NCBI RefSeq assembly: GCF_003932735.1
Contig: NZ_CP033611.1
Span: 1,215,501 to 1,279,500, forward strand
DNA length: 64,000 nucleotides
From: Rickettsiales endosymbiont of Stachyamoeba lipophora
GTDB taxonomy: Bacteria; Pseudomonadota; Alphaproteobacteria; Rickettsiales; 33-17
Reading direction: 5' to 3'
Made by a program: the position numbers and the translations under genes. Positions 35,253 to 44,297 of this stretch are shown here, piece by piece (the first letter of the stretch is position 1; the number at the start of each line of letters is the position of its first letter). A model generated the notes under the pieces. The model was not told where the DNA came from, did not search any database, and was given only the letters and a program-made list of their open reading frames with translations.

Positions 35253-37120
35253 TTGCAATATTTGGGCAATGTTTACTCTATCTGATATTGCTTAATAATT
35301 CAGCAATTATAATGGCAAGCTTTAAGCAAAAATTTGAGCTGCATCAAAAGCTTGTGTCGAGCTTACTTTTTTTGTCAGTCATAACTGTTATTAACTTGAT
35401 ATATGCGTTTATTGTTTCAGATTTTTCAGTACTTTTAGTTTATTTACATTCTCATACCTTAAAGCCATTGTTGTATAAAATAGGAGGTGCTTGGGGAAAT
35501 CACGAGGGTTCACTGCTGTTAATGACTTTGGTGATCAATATTTATTTATGGGTGTTTAATAAATATACTTTGGTTGATGCAGCTTGTAAGCAAAAAGTAA
35601 GTAGCGTTAATGCTATTATCAATCTTTTTATAGTTAGCTATATCATTTTTCTTAATAATCCTTTTGAGTTAAATTTACATCAAGCTAGCAATGGGCTTGG
35701 TTTGAATCCGCTACTACAGGATGTTGGGCTGATGATTCACCCACCTATTCTGTATTGTGGCTATATGGGATTTGTACTGAGTTTTTGTGTTAGTATTTAT
35801 GCGCTACGGAATAATAATCATAGCCCGACAGTATTTAGGTTATTAAGAAATTTTGTCCTTGTAGCCTGGAGTTTTTTAACTTTAGGAATTATTTTGGGAA
35901 GTTGGTGGGCTTACCGCGAACTAGGCTGGGGAGGATTTTGGTTTTGGGATCCGGTAGAAAATGTTTCGCTAATGCCTTGGTTTATTGCAACAGCTCTGCT
36001 TCATACGGTTATTTTAGCGATTAATAAAAATATTCTGCAATATTGGGTCCATTTTCTTTCCATGTTGGCGTTTATTGCCTCAATTCTAGGTTCGTTTTTA
36101 GTTAGATCTGGAGTGGTAACTTCCGTACATAGTTTTGCAGCAGATCCTACTAAGGGAGTGGGTATTTTATGTTTTTTAATTATAATAGTTATTTTTTCAC
36201 TTTATGTATTATTTAAAGCTCAGTTAAAGAGAGATATCCAGCAGCCGCACATAGAATTTAACTTTAAACTGCTTTCTAGAGAAATGAGCATACTGATTAA
36301 TAATTTATTGATGGTGATTGCTTTTATTATCATTGTTTTTGCTACCCTTTATCCAATAGGGCTTAATCTTGTAACTGGACAAAGTATTACTGTCGGTAAT
36401 AGCTATTTTAATAATACTCTTGGTTCAATTTTTATTGTTGTGATGCTGGCTTGTGGTCTTAGTCATTCTTTAAGTTGGAGGGTGAGTAAGATGAAAGCAA
36501 TTATTAGTAAAAATATGTTATCCATAATGATTGCAAGCTTAGTGGCTTTTTTAATTATTCATTTGTATGGTCAGGTATCTTTTGCAGTAGTAATGGGAAT
36601 TTTTTCAAGTAGCTATTTAGTCTGCTCATCGTTGTACTTTCTTATTTTAAATAAAACCAAGTTGCCGTTCTTGCTGGCTCATTTAGGTTTTGGAGTATTG
36701 TTATTAGGAGCGATTATTTCGGTTAATTATGAAACTGCTTATGAAGATTATATTAAAATTGGTGATGAAATTAAAATTCATAATAAAACATTTATATTAG
36801 AGCAGATTAAACATGAAGCGGGGCCAAATTATTTTTGTAGGGTTGCAAAATTTAAAGTAAGTATAGATGATTATAAGATTATTTATATTTATCCTGAGTC
36901 ACGGCTTTATCCAGTTGAGGGATCAATAACTAGCGATAGTGATGTATATCATAGTTTAAAAGAAGATATTTATATATCAATTAGCGAACTAAAAGATGAA
37001 CAATATTTACATGTTAGAATTTATAATAAGCCGTTGATTAGCCTACTATGGTTGGGTGGGTTAATTATATTAATTGGAGCAATTAAGTTAATTTTCATTA
37101 AATTTAACGTTGTTATTTAG
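35249..37120 (+). CDS. ccmF: Cytochrome c heme lyase subunit CcmF
   Basis: Multi-span membrane protein that attaches heme from CcmE to apocytochrome c. The Trp-rich WWD domain is at about 227-244 (WGGFWFWDPVENVSLMPW), with conserved His in WGNHEGS (about 82-88) and MIHPPILYCGY (about 162-172). About fourteen spans and a periplasmic C-terminal part fill 623 residues, slightly shorter than the roughly 650 of well-known homologs. ccmG and ccmH lie about 1 kb downstream, with a VanX-like gene between them. Confidence 0.97.
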   Translation: MIAIFGQCLLYLILLNNSAIIMASFKQKFELHQKLVSSLLFLSVITVINLIYAFIVSDFSVLLVYLHSHTLKPLLYKIGGAWGNHEGSLLLMTLVINIYLWVFNKYTLVDAACKQKVSSVNAIINLFIVSYIIFLNNPFELNLHQASNGLGLNPLLQDVGLMIHPPILYCGYMGFVLSFCVSIYALRNNNHSPTVFRLLRNFVLVAWSFLTLGIILGSWWAYRELGWGGFWFWDPVENVSLMPWFIATALLHTVILAINKNILQYWVHFLSMLAFIASILGSFLVRSGVVTSVHSFAADPTKGVGILCFLIIIVIFSLYVLFKAQLKRDIQQPHIEFNFKLLSREMSILINNLLMVIAFIIIVFATLYPIGLNLVTGQSITVGNSYFNNTLGSIFIVVMLACGLSHSLSWRVSKMKAIISKNMLSIMIASLVAFLIIHLYGQVSFAVVMGIFSSSYLVCSSLYFLILNKTKLPFLLAHLGFGVLLLGAIISVNYETAYEDYIKIGDEIKIHNKTFILEQIKHEAGPNYFCRVAKFKVSIDDYKIIYIYPESRLYPVEGSITSDSDVYHSLKEDIYISISELKDEQYLHVRIYNKPLISLLWLGGLIILIGAIKLIFIKFNVVI

Positions 37121-37198
37121 ACTTTATTTACGATAACGTAATATAAACGATGTTAACCATGGCTGGTTGATATTAACCGTTAATATAAGGAGATTACT

Positions 37199-37948
37199 AT
37201 GTTTGTTCAATTTGGAGCTTTAGCGATTGGTCTATTAGTAATTGCGGTACTTGCTGATAACCCCATGCATGAAGGCTTTGTATATTTAAATGAAGTTGAT
37301 CCTACTATTATCCAGTCTGTTAAATATTGTAAGGAGGAGAATTTTGTTGGAAGGCCGATTAAAGGTTATGAAGCTTGTGAAATTATTATTACTAAAAAAA
37401 CTGCTGAAAGGTTGAAATATGTTCAATCTAAAGTTAATCAATTGGGATATGGTTTGGTAGTTTATGATGGTTATAGGCCGATAAGAGCGGTTAATGATTT
37501 TATTGATTGGTCTCAAGACTTAGTTAACCAGCAAAATAAGAATTTATATTACCCTCGTATTGATAAATCAAAAGCAGTTGAATTTGGGTATTTATCCTCT
37601 AAGTCTTCACATATTCGTGGTAGTTCCGTAGATGTAACTTTAATTAAAATTGGGGGTAATATTAAACCAATTGTAATAGAAGCGCGTTATCTTAATGATG
37701 GGTATAAAATTCCTTATTTAGATGATGGCACAGTGGATATGGGTACTTCATTTAACTTTTTTGATGTAGCATCATATCAATTTAGTCCATTAATTGAAAG
37801 CTACCAACAAAATAACCGTGACTTGCTTAAATATGAAATGGAAGAAGCGGGCTTTAGAGGTTATAATAAAAAATGGTGGCACTTTACTTTAGAAGATGAA
37901 CCTCATAAAGAAAGATATTTCGACTTTATAATTAAACCAAAAAGGTAA
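37199..37948 (+). CDS. VanX/DdpX-like D-Ala-D-Ala dipeptidase family protein with an altered catalytic residue
   Basis: An M15D family protein of 249 residues with an N-terminal hydrophobic segment (about 1-20). The zinc ligands are kept: His138 and Asp145 (SSHIRGSSVD) and His228 (KWWHF). The substrate Arg93 is in YDGYRP. At the position of the catalytic Glu of VanX (E181, in the usual EWWH motif) this protein has Lys225, encoded AAA at 37871-37873. In VanX that Glu acts as the general base, so classical dipeptidase activity should be lost or changed. The rest of the fold looks intact, with no frameshift. An AAGGAG ribosome site precedes the ATG. It sits between ccmF and ccmG with its own terminator. 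Confidence 0.88.
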   Translation: MFVQFGALAIGLLVIAVLADNPMHEGFVYLNEVDPTIIQSVKYCKEENFVGRPIKGYEACEIIITKKTAERLKYVQSKVNQLGYGLVVYDGYRPIRAVNDFIDWSQDLVNQQNKNLYYPRIDKSKAVEFGYLSSKSSHIRGSSVDVTLIKIGGNIKPIVIEARYLNDGYKIPYLDDGTVDMGTSFNFFDVASYQFSPLIESYQQNNRDLLKYEMEEAGFRGYNKKWWHFTLEDEPHKERYFDFIIKPKR

Positions 37949-37981
37949 CTACTACTAATAGTTATAATTGAAGGTTTTAGA

Positions 37982-38012
37982 AGGGCTGGCTTGTGTAGCT
38001 GTCCCTCTTTTT
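37982..38012 (+). terminator. Terminator after the VanX-like gene
   Basis: Stem AGGG (37982-37985) with CCCT (38003-38006), continued by TGGCT/AGCTG after one mismatch, then T5. It separates the VanX-like gene from ccmG. Confidence 0.7.
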
Positions 38013-38181
38013 GTTGCTCTGTTTAATAAATTATTCTATTGCCAATTAATTGTTAATATCATTTAAACTCTATATTATTATATTTTTAAAAATAAGCTTA
38101 TCTCATTGATAGATTTATTTTTTTTATAGTAATAAATTAAGAAGCAGATATAATTACAAGAAATTTTAAATTTATACTTAA

Positions 38182-38721
38182 ATGAAAAAAGCAAGGTTAA
38201 AAGTTTTACTTAGCTTCCTAATGTTCGCTGTGGCAATAATTATTATTAATAATACTTACCAACCAGAGTTTAAAGGTGAGATTAATCGTAAACAAATTGG
38301 TTTGCAACTCGAGCAAGATTATCAATTTACTGAGCTAAATCAACAACATAGCTTTGCATTAAAAGAGATAAATTCTAAATTTTATATTATTAATTTTATT
38401 GCTTCCTGGTGTAATCTATGCAACAAGCAGGCAAAAGTTTTATTAAAATTAAAAGAGCAGTATAATATACCAATTTACGCAATGCCTTGGCATGATAGCG
38501 AGTATAATATTAACTTATATCTTGAGTTTAATAACAGTAAAAAAGATTATGATAAAGTTTTAATTGATAAAACCGGATGGTTTTCTAAAGAGCTTGAAAT
38601 TTTTGCGTTGCCTACCACGTTATTAGTAGATGAAAATCATCAAATTCGTTTTTTTGTAACCGGAGTAATCAATGAGTATGTTATTAAAAAGTATATTCTG
38701 CCTATTATTGATAATAAATAA
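38182..38721 (+). CDS. ccmG: CcmG/DsbE-type periplasmic thioredoxin
   Basis: Membrane-anchored thiol-disulfide oxidoreductase of cytochrome c maturation. One anchor helix (about 9-24) is followed by a thioredoxin fold with WCNLC at 76-80 (Cys77 and Cys80) and a cis-Pro in FALPTTLLVDE. It keeps the apocytochrome CXXCH thiols reduced, with CcmH. At 179 residues it is normal. ccmH starts 50 bases before its stop, which indicates translational coupling. Confidence 0.9.
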   Translation: MKKARLKVLLSFLMFAVAIIIINNTYQPEFKGEINRKQIGLQLEQDYQFTELNQQHSFALKEINSKFYIINFIASWCNLCNKQAKVLLKLKEQYNIPIYAMPWHDSEYNINLYLEFNNSKKDYDKVLIDKTGWFSKELEIFALPTTLLVDENHQIRFFVTGVINEYVIKKYILPIIDNK

Positions 38722-39046
38722 CCTTTATGCTGATTATGAACAAGATAAGCAAAGAGAATATTATCTTTACCAGCAGTTTAAGTGCTTAACTTGTGCAGGG
38801 CAAACTATTGAAGGTTCTAATACAGAATTTGCGATCAAGCTTAAGCAGCAGATTGTAAATTTAATGGAGCAAGGCAATACTAATGAAGAAATAATCCAAA
38901 TAATAATCGATGAGTATGGAGAGCAAGTTTTAGCTAACCCTGATCTTGAGCAGCAAAAATTATTAATGATAATACCTATTCTGATTGGTGTTTTAGGGGC
39001 CGGGTTACTAATTTTGCTTTACATAAGAAAGCGTACTCAGGTATAA
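38672..39046 (+). CDS. ccmH: Cytochrome c maturation protein CcmH
   Basis: Thiol protein (CcmH/CcmL/NrfF family) that presents apocytochrome c to the heme lyase. It has a signal or anchor segment (about 1-20), the motif FKCLTCAGQTIEGSN with Cys38 and Cys41 (usual form LRCxxCQxxSI), and a C-terminal membrane helix (about 99-117). No CcmI-like extension is present. The start overlaps the ccmG end; a second Met two codons downstream is possible. Confidence 0.93.
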   Translation: MSMLLKSIFCLLLIINNLYADYEQDKQREYYLYQQFKCLTCAGQTIEGSNTEFAIKLKQQIVNLMEQGNTNEEIIQIIIDEYGEQVLANPDLEQQKLLMIIPILIGVLGAGLLILLYIRKRTQV

Positions 39047-39080
39047 CCTATAGTCTATAGTCCTTAGAAAATATCGTGGC

Positions 39081-41054
39081 ATGAGCAATTTATTCGAACA
39101 AAAATCTAAAACTAAACCTTCTATTGATTATGATGCTTCGCAAATTGAAGTGTTAGAAGGGTTAGAGCCAGTAAGAAAACGTCCAGGAATGTATATTGGG
39201 GGTACGGACGAAAATGCCCTCCATCATTTACCCGTTGAGATTATTGATAACTCCACTGATGAAGCTGTTGCGGGCTTTGCTACTAAAATTCATTTTATGC
39301 TTTCTGCTGATAATAAAATTACTATCGCTGATAACGGAAGAGGAATTCCTTTTGATCCACATCCTAAGTTTCCAGGAAAAACTGCGTTAGAGGTAATTTT
39401 AACTACTCTTCACTCTGGTGGTAAGTTTAGTAATAAGGCTTATCAAACTGCCGGTGGTTTGCATGGTGTGGGAATTTCAGTAGTTAATGCCTTATCTGAT
39501 TTTTTTGAAGTGGAAGTGGTAAGGCATGGCCAAAGAATTGTACAGCGTTATGAGAAGGGCCATAAGGTTTTTGAAGAAACTACTGAGTTTGGTAAACCTC
39601 GAGTTAGTGGTACTTCTATAACTTTTCATCCTGATCCTGAAATTTTTGGTAATGAATTTTATTTTAGGCCTAAAAAATTATATGCTTTAGCTAAGTCAAA
39701 AGCTTATTTGTTCAGAGGATTGGAGATAAAATGGCAATGCGATCCTGCTATTGCTCTCGAAGTGCCAGCTCAAGAAAATATTAAATTTCCTGAAGGTATC
39801 GTTGATTATTTAAAAGATTATTTGGGTGATGCATCTTTAGTAGGTGGTAATTATTTTTCGGGTTTAGAGAAATTTTATGATTCACAAAATCGTCCTGCCA
39901 AAATTGAATGGGCGCTAGCTTGGATTGCTGAAAATGAAGAAGCTCATATTAAAAGCTATTGTAATACGATCAATACTCTTCAAGGTGGGGTGCATGAGCA
40001 AGGTTTTAGGCAAGGCTTACTTAAAAGTTTAAAATCTTTTGCTGACCTTACTAATAACAAAAAAGCTAGCCAGATAACCAATGATGATTTAGCCAGTGGA
40101 ATAGCGCTCGTGTTATCTATTTTTATTAGTGAGCCGCAATTTTTAGGGCAGACTAAGGAAAAGCTGTTAAATCATGATATATCACGAGCTATTGAAGCTG
40201 CTGTAAAAAATCATTATGATCACTATTTTGGTATTAATAAGCAGCAGGGTACTTTGGTGCTTGAGTATTTAATTCAGGTGGCTGAGGATCGAATTAATCG
40301 TAAAAAAGCTAGAGATGTATCTAGGAAAACCCTTACTCAAAAATTAAGGCTTCCTGGTAAGTTAGCCGATTGTGCGCGTAGTTCAGCACAAGGCACCGAA
40401 ATTTTTATTGTAGAAGGTGACTCAGCAGGCGGGTCTGCTAAGCAAGCCAGAAGGCGAGAAACTCAGGCGGTATTACCACTGCGCGGTAAAATTCTGAATG
40501 TTGCAAGTAATAGTAGAGATAAGATGCTTGCCAACCAAGAACTTAATGATCTGATGACTGCCTTGGGTTGTGGCATAGGAAAAAACTTTGATTTTGAGCA
40601 GTTAAGATACGAAAAAGTTATTATCATGACTGATGCTGATGTGGATGGTGCTCATATTGCTAGTTTATTAATGACCTTTTTCTTTTTGCAAATGCCTGAG
40701 ATGGTAAGACGGGGGAGTTTGTATTTAGCTAAGCCGCCGCTTTACCGTGTAGTTCATGGTAATAAGACCTATTATGCTCAAGATGATAAAGAGCTTGAAA
40801 AGCTTAAAAAAAAGCTAAGAGGGAATATTGAAGTAGGGCGTTTTAAGGGGCTAGGAGAAATGACAGCTCCACAGCTAAAAGAAACTACTATGGATCCTAC
40901 TACTCGGATACTCCAGAAAGTTACTTTGCTGAATGAAGAAGAAGCAAAGAACTCTATTGAAACATTAATGGGTAAAAAGCCTGAGCTAAGGTTTAGGTTT
41001 ATTCAAGAACAAACTGCTAATCTTAACAACCTTAAAGAAGAATTGGATATATAA
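39081..41054 (+). CDS. parE: DNA topoisomerase IV subunit B
   Basis: ATPase subunit that, with ParC, separates daughter chromosomes. It has the GHKL part (PVEIIDNSTDEAVAG, DNGRGIPFD, TAGGLHGVGISVVNALS) and a TOPRIM domain (IVEGDSAGGSAKQARRRETQ and MTDADVDGAHIA). The N-terminal RKRPGMYIGGTDENALHHL is ParE-like rather than GyrB-like, and there is no GyrB-type insertion at 657 residues. phaC follows after three bases. Confidence 0.95.
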   Translation: MSNLFEQKSKTKPSIDYDASQIEVLEGLEPVRKRPGMYIGGTDENALHHLPVEIIDNSTDEAVAGFATKIHFMLSADNKITIADNGRGIPFDPHPKFPGKTALEVILTTLHSGGKFSNKAYQTAGGLHGVGISVVNALSDFFEVEVVRHGQRIVQRYEKGHKVFEETTEFGKPRVSGTSITFHPDPEIFGNEFYFRPKKLYALAKSKAYLFRGLEIKWQCDPAIALEVPAQENIKFPEGIVDYLKDYLGDASLVGGNYFSGLEKFYDSQNRPAKIEWALAWIAENEEAHIKSYCNTINTLQGGVHEQGFRQGLLKSLKSFADLTNNKKASQITNDDLASGIALVLSIFISEPQFLGQTKEKLLNHDISRAIEAAVKNHYDHYFGINKQQGTLVLEYLIQVAEDRINRKKARDVSRKTLTQKLRLPGKLADCARSSAQGTEIFIVEGDSAGGSAKQARRRETQAVLPLRGKILNVASNSRDKMLANQELNDLMTALGCGIGKNFDFEQLRYEKVIIMTDADVDGAHIASLLMTFFFLQMPEMVRRGSLYLAKPPLYRVVHGNKTYYAQDDKELEKLKKKLRGNIEVGRFKGLGEMTAPQLKETTMDPTTRILQKVTLLNEEEAKNSIETLMGKKPELRFRFIQEQTANLNNLKEELDI

Positions 41055-41057
41055 CAT

Positions 41058-42815
41058 ATGAGCGAAGAAAAATCATATATGGATTTTGCACAAAATTATT
41101 TTCAACTTTTAGTAGAATATCCTAATGTATTAAATAACTATTGGAATAATAGTGTAGCAAATCTTGATAATTCTTATTTTAATAATGGAAGCGATGTTCA
41201 GGAATTGTTATCCCAAGCGTTTAATAAGCCTGGTATGTTAGTTGATTATCACCAGCAATGGTTGGATAATTTTTGGTCTATTATGGCTAATATTAATTCT
41301 AAAGCTCAAGGTATGGCAGCTAATGATTTATTTAGCCCGCAAGAAAAAGACAGTCGTTTTAAGGATGAAACTTGGACTAATAATCCATTTTTTGATATGA
41401 TTAAGCAATGTTATTTTATGACTTCCGAGCTGGCTAAGAAATATATTGATGAATTAGAAGAGATAGATCATAAAAATAAAGCCAAATTATTATTTTTTAT
41501 CAGGCAATTTTTGGATAGCAGCGCGCCAACTAACTTTTTATTTACTAACCCGGTAGTAATTAGAGAAACCGTTCAATCTAATGCTCAAAATTTATTAAAA
41601 GGGTTACAAAAATTTTCTGAAGATGTGCAACAAAATATTGATGTTTTCCATATTAAAACAGTCGATGATAGTGCTTTTAAAGTTGGTGAAAATATTGCTA
41701 CTACCAAAGGTAAAGTGATTTTTCGTAATAGCTTGCTTGAACTGATTGCTTACTATCCAGAAGAATCACAAAAAGTATATACTACTCCTATTTTCGTAGT
41801 ACCGCCGTTTATTAATAAATTTTATATTTTTGATCTTCAGCCGAAAAATTCTTTTGTGCAATGGTTAAAGCAAAATAATCATATGGTATTTTTAGTTTCA
41901 TGGCTTAATCCTGATGAAACGCACAAAGACATAGATTTTGAGGACTATGTTAAATATTTAATCGAAGCGATTGAGTTTGTTAATAACTTCTCTAACTCAA
42001 AAGTGAACTTATGTAGCTATTGCATTGGTGGTACTTTAACCGCGGTAACTGCTTCATATCTTAAAAAGCAGCAAAAAGATCTAATTAATTCTATAGTGTT
42101 TATTACCACCTTATTAGATTTTAATAATTCAGGCGAAATTGGATTGTTTGTTGATGAGGAGCAGATTGAGAAAATTGAAACTAAAATGGCAAGCTCAGGT
42201 TATTTTGATTCAAAGGACATGAGCATGACTTTTAATTTGCTTAGAGCTAACGATATGATTTGGGGTAATTACGTAAATAGTTATCTTCTTGGCAGAGAGC
42301 CAATAGCAATGGATTTACTTTATTGGAATTATGATAGTACTCGTTTGCCTTATAAGATGCACAGCTTTTATTTGCGTAATATGTATTTGAATAATAATGT
42401 ATGTAAAAAGGATCATTTAACAATAAATAATGTGGCAATTGATATTTCAAAACTTGATTTTGATTGTTATTTCCTGGCTACTAAAGAAGATCATATAGCG
42501 CCTGCTATCGGAGTGTATGACGGAATTAAATATTTATCAGGCAAGGTGAGATTTGTTTTATCAGAATCAGGGCACGTAGCTGGTGTTATAAATCCCTCAA
42601 ATAAAAATAAATATGGATATTTTGTTAATAATAATTTAAAAGGATCTTTTGATGATTGGTATGGTAAAGCAGAATTTCATCAAAAATCTTGGTGGCATGA
42701 TGTGGTTAGCTGGCTTAGTGAAAGATCAGGTAAGCAGGACCTTACCATATCATCGAAAAGAATTGATGAACAAGGCATTTGCGATGCTCCAGGAACTTAT
42801 GTGATGGTAAAATAA
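41058..42815 (+). CDS. phaC: Class I poly(3-hydroxyalkanoate) synthase
   Basis: Polymerises 3-hydroxyacyl-CoA into PHA granules. It has the alpha/beta-hydrolase lipase box SYCIGG with catalytic Cys322 (320-325). A conserved FVVPPFINKFYIFDL segment and SWLNPDE come before it. Catalytic Asp is in ATKEDHIAP and His in SESGHVAGVINP. The 585 residues fit class I. The first Gly of the usual GxCxGG box is Ser320 here. It is the likely partner of the phasin-like protein at 22787-23254. plsY starts at the base after its stop. Confidence 0.95.
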   Translation: MSEEKSYMDFAQNYFQLLVEYPNVLNNYWNNSVANLDNSYFNNGSDVQELLSQAFNKPGMLVDYHQQWLDNFWSIMANINSKAQGMAANDLFSPQEKDSRFKDETWTNNPFFDMIKQCYFMTSELAKKYIDELEEIDHKNKAKLLFFIRQFLDSSAPTNFLFTNPVVIRETVQSNAQNLLKGLQKFSEDVQQNIDVFHIKTVDDSAFKVGENIATTKGKVIFRNSLLELIAYYPEESQKVYTTPIFVVPPFINKFYIFDLQPKNSFVQWLKQNNHMVFLVSWLNPDETHKDIDFEDYVKYLIEAIEFVNNFSNSKVNLCSYCIGGTLTAVTASYLKKQQKDLINSIVFITTLLDFNNSGEIGLFVDEEQIEKIETKMASSGYFDSKDMSMTFNLLRANDMIWGNYVNSYLLGREPIAMDLLYWNYDSTRLPYKMHSFYLRNMYLNNNVCKKDHLTINNVAIDISKLDFDCYFLATKEDHIAPAIGVYDGIKYLSGKVRFVLSESGHVAGVINPSNKNKYGYFVNNNLKGSFDDWYGKAEFHQKSWWHDVVSWLSERSGKQDLTISSKRIDEQGICDAPGTYVMVK

Positions 42816-43397
42816 ATGGGTGAATGGATTATATTAGTAATATCTTATTTGTTGGGATCTATCCCGTTTGGATTTTTAATAGCTAGATATTCATCTAAAA
42901 TGGATATTAGAACCAAAGGTTCAGGTAACATTGGTAGTACTAATGTTTTACGGGTACTAGGCAAAAAAGCTGCTCTTATTACTCTAATAGGTGATATGCT
43001 TAAAGGGGTTATTCCTGTCATGGTGGTCAAGTTTACCACTGAAAATTTAATATTATTATATTTGACTGGTATAATGGCCGTTATTGGACATATGTTTCCT
43101 ATATGGCTAAAATTCAAAGGTGGTAAAGGGGTGGCAACCGGCTCTGCGATACTACTATGTATTAGTCCAAAAATAGGGATAATGACCTGCTTAACTTGGC
43201 TTTTAGTATTTGCTTTATCAAGAATTTCTTCATTAGCAGCAATTATAGCGATAGCACTTTCACCAATTTATGCTTATTGGTTTTGTGGGTTGCAACCAGA
43301 CTTACCGTTATTTTGTTTTGCTTTAGCTGTGTTGATACTTTGTAAACATACAGCAAATATTAAAAGATTGCTTAAAGGTGAAGAGAAGAAAATTTAA
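42816..43397 (+). CDS. plsY: Glycerol-3-phosphate acyltransferase PlsY
   Basis: Inner-membrane enzyme that uses acyl-phosphate to make lysophosphatidate, the first step in phospholipid synthesis. The motifs are complete: LLGSIPFGFLIARY, the GSGNIGSTNVLRVLGKK active segment, GHMFPIWLKFKGGKGVATG, and the end HTANIKRLLKGEE. Five spans fit 193 residues. It begins immediately after the phaC stop (TAA-ATG), so the two are co-transcribed. In many Alphaproteobacteria plsY precedes dprA-topA; that order is broken here. Confidence 0.97.
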   Translation: MGEWIILVISYLLGSIPFGFLIARYSSKMDIRTKGSGNIGSTNVLRVLGKKAALITLIGDMLKGVIPVMVVKFTTENLILLYLTGIMAVIGHMFPIWLKFKGGKGVATGSAILLCISPKIGIMTCLTWLLVFALSRISSLAAIIAIALSPIYAYWFCGLQPDLPLFCFALAVLILCKHTANIKRLLKGEEKKI

Positions 43398-43416
43398 TAT
43401 AAGTAGGAGAGGATAT

Positions 43417-44190
43417 ATGAAAAAATTATTTGAGAATATGTCATTTGTGCGGAAATTAATTATAGTTTCGTTACCATTCGTTGTATCAGTTACTACCTCT
43501 TGTATACCTGCTGTGCTTGGTGGATCAATGGCTACTGGTGTGGTGCTAGTACAAGATAGAACTGCCGGGCAAAAATTTGATGATTTGGCAATCAAAGCAA
43601 AAATTCGTGAACGTTATTTTAGAAAAGATGTTAATAATCTTTTTGCCAAAATTAAAGTTGAAGTTGCTAATGGTAGAGTATTGCTTACAGGGTCTGTTGT
43701 ATCTCAGGAAGATAGGTTAAAGGCAGTTAGGATTGCCTGGAAAGTTAATGGAGTAAGGGAAGTAATTAATGAAATTGAAATTAGGAATATCCAGGGATTA
43801 GAAGTTAAAGACTATGCAACCGATACTTGGATTACTACCCAATTACGTACTAAAATGTTATTTTATCAAAATATAAAATCTTTTAACTATAATATAGAGA
43901 CTATTAGAGGGGTGATTTACTTAATTGGGGTAACAAAATCTAAGCAGGAATTAGATATGGTTACCGCCATGGCGTCACAAATTAGAAATGTAAGAAAAGT
44001 AGTAAGTTATGTAAAAATTGTTTCTAGCATGGATTATCCGGATAATGATAATGTGGCGGCTCCATATGAAACTAAGGTTGAAAAAGTAAAAGCTGTTCCG
44101 CTTAAACCATTAGTAGCACCAAAGCCGCTATCTGTAAAAGAAGTTCCTATTGAAACCGGTTCTGATGATTTAGATGAATTTGATGATTAA
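43417..44190 (+). CDS. BON-domain envelope protein (DolP/YraP-like)
   Basis: A 257-residue exported protein with two BON domains (about 50-115 and 125-190), seen as DDLAIKAKIRERYF and VANGRVLLTGSVVSQEDR, then DTWITTQLRTKM and IRGVIYLIGVTKSKQEL. An N-terminal hydrophobic segment ends in VTTSC (Cys29), a weak lipobox, so it may be a lipoprotein like DolP/YraP, which supports outer-membrane integrity. I start at the ATG at 43417-43419 because it has a strong AGGAGAGG ribosome site; an upstream Met (43378) would overlap plsY. The C-terminal tail is Pro/Val-rich and acidic. Confidence 0.85.
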   Translation: MKKLFENMSFVRKLIIVSLPFVVSVTTSCIPAVLGGSMATGVVLVQDRTAGQKFDDLAIKAKIRERYFRKDVNNLFAKIKVEVANGRVLLTGSVVSQEDRLKAVRIAWKVNGVREVINEIEIRNIQGLEVKDYATDTWITTQLRTKMLFYQNIKSFNYNIETIRGVIYLIGVTKSKQELDMVTAMASQIRNVRKVVSYVKIVSSMDYPDNDNVAAPYETKVEKVKAVPLKPLVAPKPLSVKEVPIETGSDDLDEFDD

Positions 44191-44297
44191 AATCTTAGAA
44201 TTTTAATAGTTTGCAGTTTATACAAGATTACAACTTTCAAGCTAATTAAACTTTAAATTTTTATGTTAATTAATATTAGCAGTTTTACGTTACCCCT

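Noticed and set aside
43378-43416. Upstream Met as the start of the BON-domain gene
   Set aside because: It would overlap plsY and add a basic non-signal extension, while the ATG at 43417 has a strong AGGAGAGG site and a normal export signal.
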